Source: Mycoplasmopsis mustelae (GTDB taxonomy: Bacteria; Bacillota_I; Bacilli_A; Mycoplasmatales; Metamycoplasmataceae). From it: a DNA stretch of 64,000 nt. Under the pieces are notes generated by a model that was not told where the DNA came from, searched no databases, and was given only the letters and a program-made list of their open reading frames with translations. Shown here piece by piece: positions 1 to 10,222 of the stretch. The translations under genes and the position numbers were made by a program. Where the stretch lies: the NCBI RefSeq assembly GCF_004365095.1, contig NZ_SOCN01000001.1, forward strand, positions 1 to 64,000, written 5' to 3'. Position 1 is the stretch's first letter, and every line of letters begins with the position of its first letter.

Positions 1-2
1 GT

Positions 3-689
3 TATCAAGCATACTCAGATGCGATAAATAAAGCAAAGGTTAAGTTAAATGCATCTGATACTTTAACTAATGAAGAGATTTTAGACTTACAAAATCAAAT
101 TCAACTTGCACAAAATCAATTAACTATTGCAAACGATAAAGTAGACGCTGCTAAAAGTAATGTTGAATCATTAGTAACACAATTAGAATCACCAGAAATA
201 CAAAAACAATACCAAGAATTGTTAAAAGCTGCTACAACTCCCGAAAAATTAGCTAAAGCAATTAATGATATTAATACTGCTATTAAGGATCAAAAAGTTG
301 AGAAAGAAACTTTAAAAGATCAAGTTCAAAGAGATATTGATTCGATTAAAGATCCTGAGAAAAAAGCAGAATTACAAAAAGAATTTGATGCGCTTAAAAC
401 ATCAAATGCAACTAATGATAAATTCTCAGAATTCAGATCTCAAACATTAGCAGAATCACTTAAATCAATATTTAAATCACAACAGTCAACAAATAACACT
501 GATGCTACTAAAGATAAACCTGAAAATCCAGAATCAAAACCTACAAATCCTACAAACCAACAACCTTCAAATTCAAAAAATACTGCAATTATTGTTATAT
601 CAGTATTAATTGCTCTTGCGGTAATTGGTGGATTAATTGGTGCTTGATTTGCTGCGCGTTCAATCAAAAAGAAGAAAGCTAACAAATAA
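3..689 (+). CDS. C-terminal part of a coiled-coil, membrane-anchored surface protein (5' end outside window)
   Basis: The open frame enters from the left edge and ends at TAA 687-689; TGA 645-647 is read as Trp. About 180 residues are charged, Gln/Lys/Glu-rich helical sequence with heptad character. A short Asn/Pro/Thr-rich spacer follows, then one hydrophobic helix (TAIIVISVLIALAVIGG) and a basic tail ending KKKKANK. This is the usual layout of an exported mycoplasma surface protein with a C-terminal anchor. No catalytic motif is visible. The 2,542-residue protein at 30856-38484 has the same anchor style, so the two may belong to related families. Function unknown; probably structural or adhesive (inference). 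Confidence 0.75.
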
Positions 690-765
690 TTTAAATAAAA
701 AGACACAGGTAATATGTCATTGAATTATAAATCTAAAAGCTACACTAAACGGTAAAAATTTATAC

Positions 766-803
766 AAAAAAAGATGATGTTTTTTAAAAATCATCTTTTT
801 TTG
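766..803 (+). terminator. Intrinsic terminator after the surface protein gene
   Basis: An A-rich arm with GATGAT pairs with ATCATC followed by a run of seven T. It lies about 80 bp past the stop at 689. The flanking A and T runs would let it also serve the convergent minus-strand lipoprotein gene ending at 866. Confidence 0.75.
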
Positions 804-865
804 CTACTTGAATATTACTTTAACAAAGATAATAAAACAGCTTATATAACCTACAAGATTAAATT

Positions 866-1648
866 TTAAGCATATTTAGAATTAATGAACAAATACTTAA
901 ATAACTGTTTTATCTCAGATCTCGTAGGATTTTCATCTATAAAATATTTTTGGGTTTTTTTGATTATAACCCCAGTGATTGGCAGATTTGTAATTAAACT
1001 ATTTGAATCATTGATTAAGTTTATATTACTATCCACATAATACAAATCATTTGGCCTAACTATTTCAAAAACCAGTCTTCTTGAATCCGAATTGTTAGGA
1101 TTAAGGATTATATATTTTTTGTTAAATAAATTATAATCTGCTTTATTAAATCAAAATTGAGTTAATATTAAATCGTGTTCTTTGAAAAACGAATCAAAAT
1201 CTTGATTATTCAAATAAATTTTTGAAAATTCTTCTCTTAACATTTTTTGAATAGCAAGTTCGTCCATATTTCTAATGTCAAAGCCAAAGTTATACTTTTT
1301 GCTATTGTAAGCATCTACAAATAGTTGGCGAGTAAATTTACTGAGAAATTCTTGTTCTAATTCATCACCATTACTAAATACCTTGTATGATTTATCAAAA
1401 ATTTTTTTATTTTGCGTGTTTCAAATATAACTTCAATAATAACCAAAAGTGTTATCGGTTTTAATAATTTTAGTTGCATCTTGATATTCATTTATTAATG
1501 CAGAAAAATTCAATGTTGTTCTCTCTTCTTCGATTGTTGTTGCTTTGTTTTCTTGTTCTTCTTTATTTCCCAAAGCAGAACACGAAACTGATAATGAAGC
1601 AGTAAAAACTGATATTATTGATAAAAATCAAAATCTTTTTCTAAACAT
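866..1648 (-). CDS. Lipoprotein, second gene downstream of S8 protease (cassette A)
   Basis: 260 residues with TGA as Trp. It starts with a basic N-terminus, a hydrophobic stretch and a lipobox ending LSVSC, so the mature protein is predicted to begin with a lipidated Cys on the cell surface. The rest is soluble, rich in aromatic and charged residues. It shares features with the other cassette lipoproteins (1648-2421, 48867-49658, 49678-50466): a similar length, a stretch around a KIYLNN-like motif and a C-terminal segment resembling LYDYLKxKY. Its ATG overlaps the stop of the upstream lipoprotein by one base (TAATG), so the two are probably translationally coupled. Function unknown; possibly a partner or substrate-binding factor of the protease. 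Confidence 0.8.
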
Positions 1649-2421
1649 TATTTAACCTCATATTTTTTATCTAAAAATTTAAATATTTTTATAACTTCAC
1701 TTCTAGGTAGGTTGTCATTAATTATTGGATTTATTTTATATTTTTTACTTATTATAACTGAATCAATAAACGATTGCCCACCACTCGATGTTTTTACGTA
1801 CTTATGCATTTTTAGTTGATTAGGTTTTAGTTTTATATAACTTAATTCAGCGCTATTTGGTGTATTTTTGATATCTGGAATTAAATAAGGTAATGCATCA
1901 TAATTAATATTATATCTACTATGTCAAGAGGTAGATAAAATTAAATTATTATTGATAAAGAACTCATTAATTTTCATTCCGTTTAAGTATTCTTCTTCAA
2001 ATTTTTCTTCATTTTTTGTTTTAAACTCTTTTTCGTTAATATTTTCTATATCAAAACCAAAAATATCATTTATATTTATTTTTATATAAGGGTCTTTTGC
2101 TTTATTTTTTCAATAAGTAAGCATCTTAAGATTAAATTTATTTAAAAATTTATTTCTTACGTCGTCTGGTGTATAAAATATTTCATAACCTTTCTCAAAT
2201 ATTTTTATTTTTTCATAATAGTTTTCTGTTCATAAATTGAGAAAATAATTACTTTTTGTTCTCTTAACTTTATTATCTTTTTGATAAAGTTTTAGATATT
2301 CAGTAAATCTATCGCGATAATTATCATCATAATCAGTTTCGTTAGAAGCACATGACATGACAATAAAAGGAGTGGATAATACAGGAATACACACAATATT
2401 TTTTAAAAAAGTTAATTTCAT
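1648..2421 (-). CDS. Lipoprotein, first gene downstream of S8 protease (cassette A)
   Basis: 257 residues. The signal peptide has a lipobox ending FIVMSC and is followed by an acidic, hydrophilic start (SNETDYDDNYRD). The body has several aromatic-rich stretches and ends FKFLDKKYEVK. The start lies 9 bp after the protease stop, with AAGGA just upstream. The order protease, lipoprotein, lipoprotein recurs at 48867-52508. No enzyme motif is recognised, and the protein is described only as a cassette lipoprotein. Confidence 0.8.
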
Positions 2422-2429
2422 ATATTCCT

Positions 2430-4394
2430 TTAACTAACTAAATATGTTAATACCAACGAGTCATCAATAGAATTTTCAAACAATGAATCTTTATATTTTT
2501 CTACCCTAACCCTATAGGTTCCTGAATCTATAACTTTATAAATTATTAATTCATCAACTGTATTCTCTGTGTATATCTTTTTAATTGTATTTCAACTTCC
2601 ATCGGAATTTTTCTTTTCTAGGTATAAATCATAATCAGAGAATCATTTGTTATTTTGTCTTTTTAAAGCTTCACCTAATTTTAAAGAATATGAATCTCTA
2701 TGTGTTTTAATTCATTCTGCATAATCAATTGCATTGGAAATACTTAAATAATAATTATAAAATGGAATAATATATTTTCATCATTCAGTTTTTTCAGCAT
2801 TGCTTGTCTCTTCTCTTTTTATAATTCCTGCATTAAATAATCAAGAACTAGCTGCCTTTATAGTTTGATCCTTGTTTGCATAAAATTCATTTGAAATTAA
2901 AACTGTACCATTTAAATTTTTATTAATTGATTTAAATTTTAAATTATCAGCAGCAAGTAACATTTTTTCAAAATCAGGTATTCCCGCACCGTATATTTTT
3001 GAATATCCATTACTTTTATAATCTAAATAAACATCTTTAGGTAGTCATGATGAAACTGCTAAAATTGCTTTTATAGCTTGTATTCTAAGATAATCTTTGT
3101 CTAAAAAACCTTTTTCCCTTAATAATGTTGTAGCAAGACCCGCAACAATTGGTGATGCAAAACTTGTACCAACAGTTTCGTAAATCTTATTATCACCTTC
3201 ATAAAATCTATCATATAGATATCCAGGGGCAACAACATTTGGTTTAGATAGACTTTCATATTCTTTAAATAAAAGATAGTTAGAATAATCAGCTATTATA
3301 TCGCTAGAAATTCTCCTTTCGTTATTGTATTTTAATGCTCCAACTACAATATTATTAAACGATAACCTATTACCGTTTATTCACTCATTTTCTTCTTTCT
3401 TATTATCATTTCCATTACCTGAAGAAAACACATTGATCATTCCATATTTTCTAGAATAATAATCTAACAATAAATTGTTTTCATTATATTTTGATCCAAT
3501 TAAATCATCTATTTCTCCGTAACTATGATTGACTACTTTTATTCCGTTTTCTGCAAACCATTTCATAGCATCATTTCATTCTGCGTCATTTTTAAAACTT
3601 GCAAAATATAATTTTGCATGCCTATCTATACCTTGACTACCTGCAGCAATCATTGGTACTTCCTGAGAATGATGGTTTAATTCATCCTCTTTGTATGGTC
3701 GCATAACTTCATAACCTTCATTTTTAAAATCATCTACCATTTTTTCATCAAAACCACCATTAGCTTCTAATATACCAATCGATGTTGGGAAATTATATTC
3801 TCTATTATCCTCATGCTTTTTTTGTTTAATAAAATTAAGAAACTTATCGTTATTATTGTTAATTTTTCTCTCAAATCTGTAATATTTGTCTTTTTCGCTT
3901 GAATTATTAGACATTTTTTTGATAGTTTGATCAAAAATTATTACTTGAAAGATTGAATTAAAATTTTTAATTTTTTTAAAAAAATATTCTCTTTCTTCTT
4001 CTGAATTAAAATAAAATCAAATAATTGGCACAAAATCTAAAGTCTTATAGTTTTTATAAATTAGCTTTTCATCATTCACTTTATTTAAAAATTCATCATT
4101 TTTTATTTTAATAATATTCTCGTTAGAATTTAATTCACTATCAGTTAATTTATGATCTAATAGCACTTTTAATTCATAATTTTTTAATGAATTAATATGA
4201 TTAATATCATTTGACGATGTAGTTATTCTAAATTTCCTCACTAATAGTTTGTTATTATCGTAATTATGGTATCATTTATAGTGTTCTTTTGTTTTTCAAT
4301 TATCTGCAATTTTTATGGTTGTAGTCATTCCTACCGCTCCTAACGCAATAATAGGTAATGATCTAAATAGTAATTTAAGTTTTATTTTTTTCAT
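2430..4394 (-). CDS. Subtilisin-like S8 serine protease, membrane-anchored or secreted (cassette A)
   Basis: 654 residues. There is an N-terminal hydrophobic segment without a lipobox Cys, then about 150 residues that may be an I9-like propeptide. The catalytic domain follows. The Ser motif GTSFASP places the nucleophile at about residue 411. The His motif HSQEVPMIAAG gives His 242 (HGTHVAG in standard enzymes). SSGNGNDN is the oxyanion-hole region with its Asn. The segment SIGILEANG occupies the place of the Asp motif but has Glu 210 instead of Asp. The C-terminal 100 residues (DYDLYLEKK..., SGTYRVRVEKY) look like a beta-sandwich of the pre-peptidase C-terminal type. Two lipoprotein genes follow directly. 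A cell-surface protease acting on host proteins is likely; activity depends on whether Glu can replace Asp. Confidence 0.88.
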
Positions 4395-4816
4395 TTATTA
4401 AACCCTTCTTATTAAAAAAATAAATTAAAATGTATTTTACACTGAATTAAAGTTATTTTTTATAAATTTAATTCATACATTATTTTACCAAAATTTATTA
4501 CTATTCTAAATTCAGAATTTCTATTTCAGAAATATTGAATAAAAATATACTAAGATATACAATGAAAAATTATGATATTAAATAATTTTTTCTTTATTTT
4601 AAAAGTTATTATCTCTATTTTTATAACATAAAACTACTTACAGAAACTCGCTCTAAATTTTTTTATGAATCTAAACGCCTTAATACACTATAAAATTCAA
4701 ACAAATATAGTGTAGTTTTTGTTTAGTAATTCATTAATAGACTATTTTTATTTCTTTATTGTTGCAAAGATATATAATTATTAAATAAATAAAAATTATT
4801 AGATTAAGGAGCGAAA
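4395..4816. other. Divergent intergenic region with an orphan hairpin
   Basis: No gene is seen. An inverted repeat at about 4681-4718 (TACACTATA paired with TATAGTGTA, then five T) looks like a plus-strand intrinsic terminator, although no plus-strand gene precedes it. A TATAAT box at 4773-4778 is a fair -10 for the azoreductase gene. The remainder is AT-rich without recognised signals. Confidence 0.5.
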
Positions 4817-5410
4817 ATGCAAAAAATTTTATTATTAGACGGAAATTTAATTAACAAAGATCATTCATCATATGTAGGTGCAACTTTGGACTATTTAGAG
4901 ACTAAATTTAAATCAAAAAACTTAGATGTTCAAAGATTTGATTTAAATGATACACACTCAGAAGTTTTTTTAACTAAAAAAACTTACCCTGAATACTGAA
5001 AAATGATTGATTCTGATAAATGAATTAATTTATTAAAAGAAACCGATTTATTAGTGATTTCAACTTCGATGATTAACTTTACAGCGGCAGTTGTGGTAAA
5101 AAACTTTATTGATTCTATTTCAGTAGCAGATAAAACATTTTCATATAAATATTCTAAAAAAGGTGATGCAATCGGATTGTTAACTAACTTAAATGTTTTA
5201 ATAGTCGCTTCACAAGGAGCACCACAAGATTGATATCAATGAGGTTCACACGTTTCTTGGTTAGAAGGTACCTTTAAATTTTTAGGTGCTAAAAAAGTTT
5301 TAACATACAGAATTAATGGAACTAAAGTTAAACCTATTTCAGAACACAAAGCAGTTGAATATACAAAAGAGCATGAAACAGACTTAAATGAAGTGCTTTC
5401 AAAATTCTAA
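4817..5410 (+). CDS. azoR: FMN-dependent NADH-azoreductase
   Basis: 197 residues, the usual size for AzoR/AcpD flavodoxin-fold oxidoreductases, which reduce quinones and azo compounds with NADH and FMN in the cytosol. The start reads [10 protein letters not shown] and is followed by an SSY-type flavin phosphate-binding loop. Mid-protein [20 protein letters not shown] matches the family pattern for MxNFxxPxxLKxxID. Later come IVASQGAP and [10 protein letters not shown], also family-typical. Two TGA-Trp codons are present. AAGGAG stands just upstream of the ATG. It is monocistronic by spacing, with a 189 bp gap to rpsD. Confidence 0.88.
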
Positions 5411-5599
5411 AAATTGATTCATCAAAAAATATTTTTATGATAAAATTAGAAAGCATAAATTTAGCAGCAGTTTATTATTGTTTCTTTGAAATTTAACATG
5501 TTGAACTTTGTTAGTAGATTAGCTGATTAATTGAAATCATTAAGTTAAATTTTACAAACAAGGAATAAACCCTCTTAATTATGCAGAAAAGAGGAATAA

Positions 5600-6199
5600 A
5601 TGTCAAGATATACAGGTCCTGTATTTAAAAGATCGCGCCGTTTAGGATTTTCTATTCTTGAAACAGGAAAAGAATTTTCTAAAGGAAGAAAAAGAACTTA
5701 TGCTCCCGGACAACACGGAAATAGAAAAGTTAAATTATCAGATTATGGTCTTCACTTATATGAAAAACAAAAAATTAAACACTTATTTGGTTTAAATGAA
5801 AAACAATTACGTAAAGTATTTGATAAAGCCGTAAAGCTTAAAGGAGTTACTGGTACTAACTTATTACAATTATTAGAATTACGTTTAGATAACTTAGTTT
5901 ATAGAGCTGGTTTTGCCACTACTAGAAGACAAGCGCGTCAATTAGTAAATCACAATCACTTTACATTAAACGGTAAAAAAGCTAACATTCCATCAATGAT
6001 GGTGTCTGTTGGTGATGTAGTTGAATTAAAAGAAAAATCAAGATCAAACAATCAAATTACTGAAGCCTTAGCAAATAAAGAAGCCGCCACTTGATTAACC
6101 AGAAAAGATTTTAAGGTTAAATTAGATAGATTACCAGAAAGAACAGAAATTCACCCAGAAATTAAAGAATCATTGGTAGTTGAATTCTATTCAAAATAA
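5600..6199 (+). CDS. rpsD: 30S ribosomal protein uS4
   Basis: 199 residues, typical for uS4, which binds 16S rRNA early in 30S assembly. The N-terminus [18 protein letters not shown] is diagnostic. The S4 RNA-binding domain is visible in [19 protein letters not shown] and in the following [11 protein letters not shown]. The N-terminal zinc-type cysteines are absent, as in many Cys-free S4 proteins. The frame runs through a TGA-Trp codon near 6092 to TAA 6197-6199. The start is preceded by AGAGGAA. The long leader (5411-5599) could hold S4 autoregulation, but no defined pseudoknot was recognised. Confidence 0.96.
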
Positions 6200-6222
6200 T
6201 TAAAGTTTAGGAGAATATTAAA

Positions 6223-6435
6223 ATGAAAAAAGATCTTCACCCAACATACCATAAAGTTTCTGTTCTATGTTCTACATGTCAAAAAGAATTTAACTTTAAA
6301 TCAACTAAAAAACACTTCAGCGTTGATGTTTGTTCAGGATGTCATGCCGTATTCACTGGTAATAGAACTCAAGTGAAAGCAACCGGAAGAATTGATAGAT
6401 TTAACAAACGTCTTCAAAAGGCGGGTCAAAAATAA
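6223..6435 (+). CDS. rpmE: 50S ribosomal protein bL31
   Basis: 70 residues. The start MKKDLHPTYHKVSVLCSTC and the CSGCHAVFTGNR block are typical of bL31. Two CxxC pairs indicate the zinc-binding (C+) form. It lies 23 bp downstream of rpsD with its own ribosome site (TAGGAG), so the two are probably cotranscribed. Confidence 0.95.
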   Translation: MKKDLHPTYHKVSVLCSTCQKEFNFKSTKKHFSVDVCSGCHAVFTGNRTQVKATGRIDRFNKRLQKAGQK

Positions 6436-6440
6436 TATAA

Positions 6441-6470
6441 AAAACACCTACGTTGTAGGTGTTTTGTTTT
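6441..6470 (+). terminator. Bidirectional terminator between rpmE and deoB
   Basis: A near-perfect hairpin pairs AAAACACCTAC with GTAGGTGTTTT and is followed by more T. It sits between two convergent genes and can serve both. Confidence 0.85.
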
Positions 6471-6472
6471 AA

Positions 6473-7660
6473 TTAAACTAAAAGATCAAAAATGTCTTCA
6501 CCAGCTTCTTCAAAAGTACGTACTCCAAAATTTTTAGCAACTATATTTCCTAAAGTGCCTAAACCATTTAGTTTAGATAACACTTTTGGTGATTTAAATG
6601 ATTTACTAAAAATTGTTGCCGGCAATAATTCTCTTGTATGATTAAATCCGACATATAACGGATCGTTTCCGTGATCTGATGTAATAATTAATAAATCATC
6701 TTCTTTCATTGCATTTATTAATTTACCTAATTTAACATCCAACATCGAGATATTTTGTGCATATCCGTGTACATTTCTACGGTGTCCATAGTGCGAATCA
6801 AATTGTACTAAATTAGTGAAAATAAATTGGTTTTCACCACCCTTTTCAGCTAAATCAATGGTAATATCCATTCCGTTTGCATCACCTTCACTCGGAAAGT
6901 GTTTAGTAATTCCGCCACCAACAAAAATATCATTAATTTTACCAACCGAAATAACTTCAACACCTGCATTTTGAAGGTGATGTAAAATATTTTCTCCTGG
7001 TTTATTAGCATAATCATGTCGGTTAAAGGTTCGAATAAAATTCCCAAAATCCCCAATATAAGGTCTAGCAATAATCCGTCCTACATTTCATTCAGGTTTT
7101 GATGAACAAATTTCACGCGCAGCTTTTGCATAGCGATATAAATTATCTAAACCAGTTCATACTTCATGCGCACAAATTTGTAATACCGAATCCATTGAAG
7201 TATATACAATAATTGCTCCACGCTCATTTTCTTCATGCGCTAATTCATTAATAATGTCAGTTCCGGAAGCTGCCTTGTTTCCTATAATTGGCCTACCATC
7301 AAAAGCTTCAGAAAGTTTATCGATTAATTCTTGTGGAAAACCATTTTCAGCAAATGTAGGAAAAGGCATAGTAGTACGAATTCCCATCATTTCTCAGTGT
7401 CCAGCTAGTGTATCTTTTGCATTTGAAACTTCTTGAACTTTAGCCATATAGGCCATTGGTTTACGTACATAATAATTACCATTTAAATCAGTAATATTAC
7501 CAATTCCTAATTTTTTTCAAACATCAATTTGAAATTCTTCAACCATTGACGCAGATCGAATGGTGTTTGCTCCGGCATCACCAAATGTAATTTGATCTCT
7601 ATCTGGTCCAATTCCGAGTCCGTCAGTCACAATCATAAAGACACGTTTAAATTTTGCCAT
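6473..7660 (-). CDS. deoB: Phosphopentomutase
   Basis: 395 residues, close to the family's usual length. It interconverts (deoxy)ribose 1-phosphate and 5-phosphate, linking nucleoside salvage to central metabolism. The alkaline-phosphatase-fold metal sites are visible: N-terminal [12 protein letters not shown], the AGHWEMMGI segment, and the C-terminal TSDHGNDP and FNHTRE motifs. TGA is read as Trp at several sites. AGGAG lies a few bases before the ATG. It stands alone and converges on rpmE. Confidence 0.95.
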
Positions 7661-7796
7661 AATTCTCCTTTAAGATACATTTCTTTAAAATTACTTTATA
7701 ATGTAATTATATACTTATATTTTATTAAATTTGAATATAAAACAATGATTTCCGAATATTAAAATTAAAGTAGCTACGTTATCACAGAAAGGTGTT

Positions 7797-7844
7797 ATGA
7801 ATCAATTTGAAATAAAAGACTATGATTTAGTGCTTACTGAATAA
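7797..7844 (+). pseudogene. 5' stub of a lost plus-strand gene
   Basis: AAAGGTG precedes an ATG opening a 15-codon frame (MNQFEIKDYDLVLTE). The frame stops exactly where the truncated methylase on the other strand loses similarity to its family. A TATAAT at about 7697 could be its promoter. It may be the beginning of a gene whose body was deleted. It is very short, so the call is tentative. Confidence 0.3.
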
Positions 7845-8104
7845 GGCGGATTTCCAATATTAACATCTGGGTGATATTTGGTATTAAAATATGAATCTAT
7901 AATTGCGTTTTCATGCGCAATACTTGCATCGATTTCAATAGCAACAACATTATTAAATTTAGAAGTTAATTTAAAGTAAAAATTACCAGTTCCACTGGAA
8001 GGTTCTAAAACTAATAATGGATTAGGGTGCGAAATTAACGAAATCATTTTATCAACTATAAAATCTGGCGTAAAAACTTGCCCCAGTTGAATTTTATTCA
8101 TCAT
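7820..8104 (-). pseudogene. Truncated N6-adenine DNA methyltransferase
   Basis: 94 codons remain. FTPDFIVDKMISL is the usual start of the N6-methylase domain. LEPSSGTGNFYF is the SAM-binding motif I, and GNPPYS is the catalytic motif IV (NPPY). Reading stops seven codons after NPPY, whereas family members continue for hundreds of residues. Loss of the target-recognition region should abolish methylation. The start overlaps the 3' end of folA by 11 bp, so it belonged to the same operon. It is the 5' remnant of a solitary or restriction-linked methylase (inference). Confidence 0.7.
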
Positions 8105-8591
8105 TTCTCCTATTGATTAAATAACTTATAAATTCATTATCTTTATATATTATTTTATCATCAGTTAATTCATTATTTTGGATAAAGTTTATTTTTGCAT
8201 CGGTTTTATATTTGTCTTGAATTACACTAATATATATTTTTTGTGCATATCGATAAAACTGTTGATAAATACTTTCTCCCCCACAAATAAATAAGATATC
8301 CTTTGAATTCCGATATTTCTTCAAAAAATTAACCGCTTCCTCAGTATTTTTTAAAATTTTAGAAATTGGCAAGTGCTTAAAAAAGTTTTTTTGAGCTGAA
8401 ACTACAACTATTTTTCGATGTGATGTTTTAAAAGTTTTTGGTAAGCTTAAGTATGTTTTCAAACCCATTAATAATGTAGCATTTTGTGTTATGCGATTGA
8501 AAAATTCCAATTCTTTTGGAATTTTTCATGGTAATTGATTGTTGATTCCGATACCAAAATCTAAATCCGATGCAACAATTAAATTAATCAT
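8094..8591 (-). CDS. folA: Dihydrofolate reductase
   Basis: 165 residues, the typical DHFR size. It reduces dihydrofolate with NADPH for thymidylate and purine synthesis. Visible motifs are the N-terminal NLIVASDLDFGIG, the substrate loop NNQLPWKIPKE, the NADPH-binding MGLKTYLSLP and the CGGESIYQQF block. The start overlaps the end of the nuclease gene (ATGATTAA), so the two are coupled. It lies within an operon with dNMP kinase and a YqaJ-type nuclease, a set that resembles phage nucleotide-metabolism genes rather than a folate operon. Confidence 0.88.
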
Positions 8592-9432
8592 TAAAATCTA
8601 AATCTGCTTTCTTTGCGTCTTTTCACTTTTGAATTAATGCTTGATATTCTTCGTTATTTGAACATTCTAAATATGCTAATTGGTCTGCATCATTTAAGAA
8701 ATCAAACTGCGGGGATGTATCAGTGTGAGTGTATTTATAATACCAATCTTTAACTATACGAATGTCTTCTTGTGCTTCTAAATCATTTACATTAAAGGTA
8801 TATGATTTTATTTTACGTTGATTTAAATCAACGTTTTGTGGTGCGATATAATCACCTTCAGAATCTTTTAGAAATGCTGCAATAATAGCATATTTAGAAA
8901 CTTTTGAATTATTTTTTTTAGACATTAAATATGCATAAAGTTGTGCTTGCTTACGATATGAAGCATCAACTCCATTCTTTTCTCATGAAGCATATTTGTT
9001 TTCGTTGGCGGTTTTGATTTCTAAAATCATTTTTTGATCAGGAATATATCCATCCGGGACCCCACTCAAAACATCATCAATGCCCTCAAAGTAATCATAA
9101 TTAAACTTTGCTGCTTCATAATTTTCAATATGTTTGTTAGGAAGTTTGGATCTTAAAAAATTAAAAATTTTAGGTTCTAAGGTAATTCCGGCATTAATAT
9201 ATTTTTTAGACAAAACCGGAAGTTTTAATCTAGTAATATGACAAAAAGCGTTGAATTGTGATTTATAAGTATTAGATATTAAAATATCTCCAACACTACT
9301 TCCACCAATTTTTTTATAACCATTTCAACGGTCAAAAGTTTGTAACTGTTTATAAAAATCCGGGAGTAGTTTAATAACTCTGTTTGCTCTATCAATAATG
9401 TAGTGCTGGTTGTTGTAGTATTTTCTAGCCAT
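8584..9432 (-). CDS. Putative YqaJ/RecB-type nuclease
   Basis: 282 residues. A PD-(D/E)XK nuclease core is visible: AGITLEP (Glu 86), then GVPDGYIPD (Asp 127), then ILEIKTA (Glu 138, Lys 140). These are spaced as in YqaJ-like viral exonucleases, which resect DNA for recombination. The N-terminal GSSVGDILIS also fits. I recall a mycoplasma-specific nuclease family of this type (MAGa7180-like) but cannot confirm membership here. Its ATG overlaps the stop of the dNMP kinase gene by one base (TAATG). Phage-derived recombination or an accessory defence role are both possible. Confidence 0.72.
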
Positions 9433-10076
9433 TATTTAAAAAAATTTTCAATAATTGTATTGGCAGAAATGTCAACACCTTTAAAATCAGCAACTCATTC
9501 TTCGTTGATCATTGTATTTTGTGGAACAATATGGTCAAAACAAATATTTACCAACTTATCAAAACTAGTTTCGGTAGAATTATCATCAACTCCTAAAACG
9601 AATTTGTTAGCATCCATAAATTTTTCAATCCGGATCGCAATAACTTTTGAAACATCTTTATCCTTATTTTGTGATTCCTGGATTTCTTTCATTTCCTTCT
9701 TAAAGTAATCTAATTCGTTTGGGAATCTTAAATCATCTATTAAAATTAAGGTATTTTTCTTATCTTCGATAGATTTTTTAATAATATCTCTAATTTTATT
9801 GAAAACTCTAGTACATCAAATATTGTTATCAACATTTCTTCCAACTTCACCCATTGCAATTCATAACGGACGAACAACTTCTTTGTCTTTTCCATCTCAT
9901 TTAATTTCTTCCAGGATTGGTTCTGTGATTTTTTTAATGGGTTCTGCAAAAGATAAAATATGAATATTATCATCAAATCTTTTTCTTAATTTTTCGGCTA
10001 AAGCAGATGATAATAAACCTTTACCACTCCTTCTTTTACCATTTATTAAAACAACTATATGTTTTCTTTTTGCCAT
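9432..10076 (-). CDS. Deoxynucleoside monophosphate kinase, phage type
   Basis: 214 residues. The N-terminal P-loop at residues 13-20 (GKRRSGKG) and the overall form (SFAEPIKKI, then IDDLRFPNE, then late KVIAIRIE) resemble phage dNMP kinases that phosphorylate dNMPs to dNDPs. IDDLRFPNE is a strong family signature (DxRxxxE). It is the first gene of a four-gene operon with nuclease, DHFR and a methylase remnant. The Walker A motif ends in Gly instead of the usual Ser/Thr, as in some members. Confidence 0.72.
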
Positions 10077-10116
10077 TATTACCTCTTTAATGATTATGTC
10101 TAAATCGTGTGATATT

Positions 10117-10122
10117 ATTATA
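10117..10122 (-). promoter_or_regulatory. Probable -10 box of the dNMP kinase operon
   Basis: TATAAT on the minus strand with TG five bases upstream (TGTATTATAAT), about 41 bp before the first ATG of the operon. No clear -35 is seen, which is common in mycoplasmas. Confidence 0.45.
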
Positions 10123-10222
10123 ATACATTAATAACACCAAGCAGATAAATTTAATCTACTTTTTTGTTTTTTATCAACTTATATTTGGTTTAAAAACCAA
10201 ACACCGAAGCGTTTGGCAAATA

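Noticed and set aside
866-4394. Assignment of the protease/lipoprotein cassette as MIB-MIP (immunoglobulin binding and cleaving)
   Set aside because: The lipoproteins here are about 260 residues, much smaller than the MIB protein, and follow rather than precede the protease. The protease motifs fit S8 in general.
7840-7855. Shared CCGCCTTATT at the methylase end, near 15996 and in the terminator near 30627 as a mobile-element mark
   Set aside because: The match is about ten bases and the contexts differ; chance cannot be excluded and no target duplication is seen.
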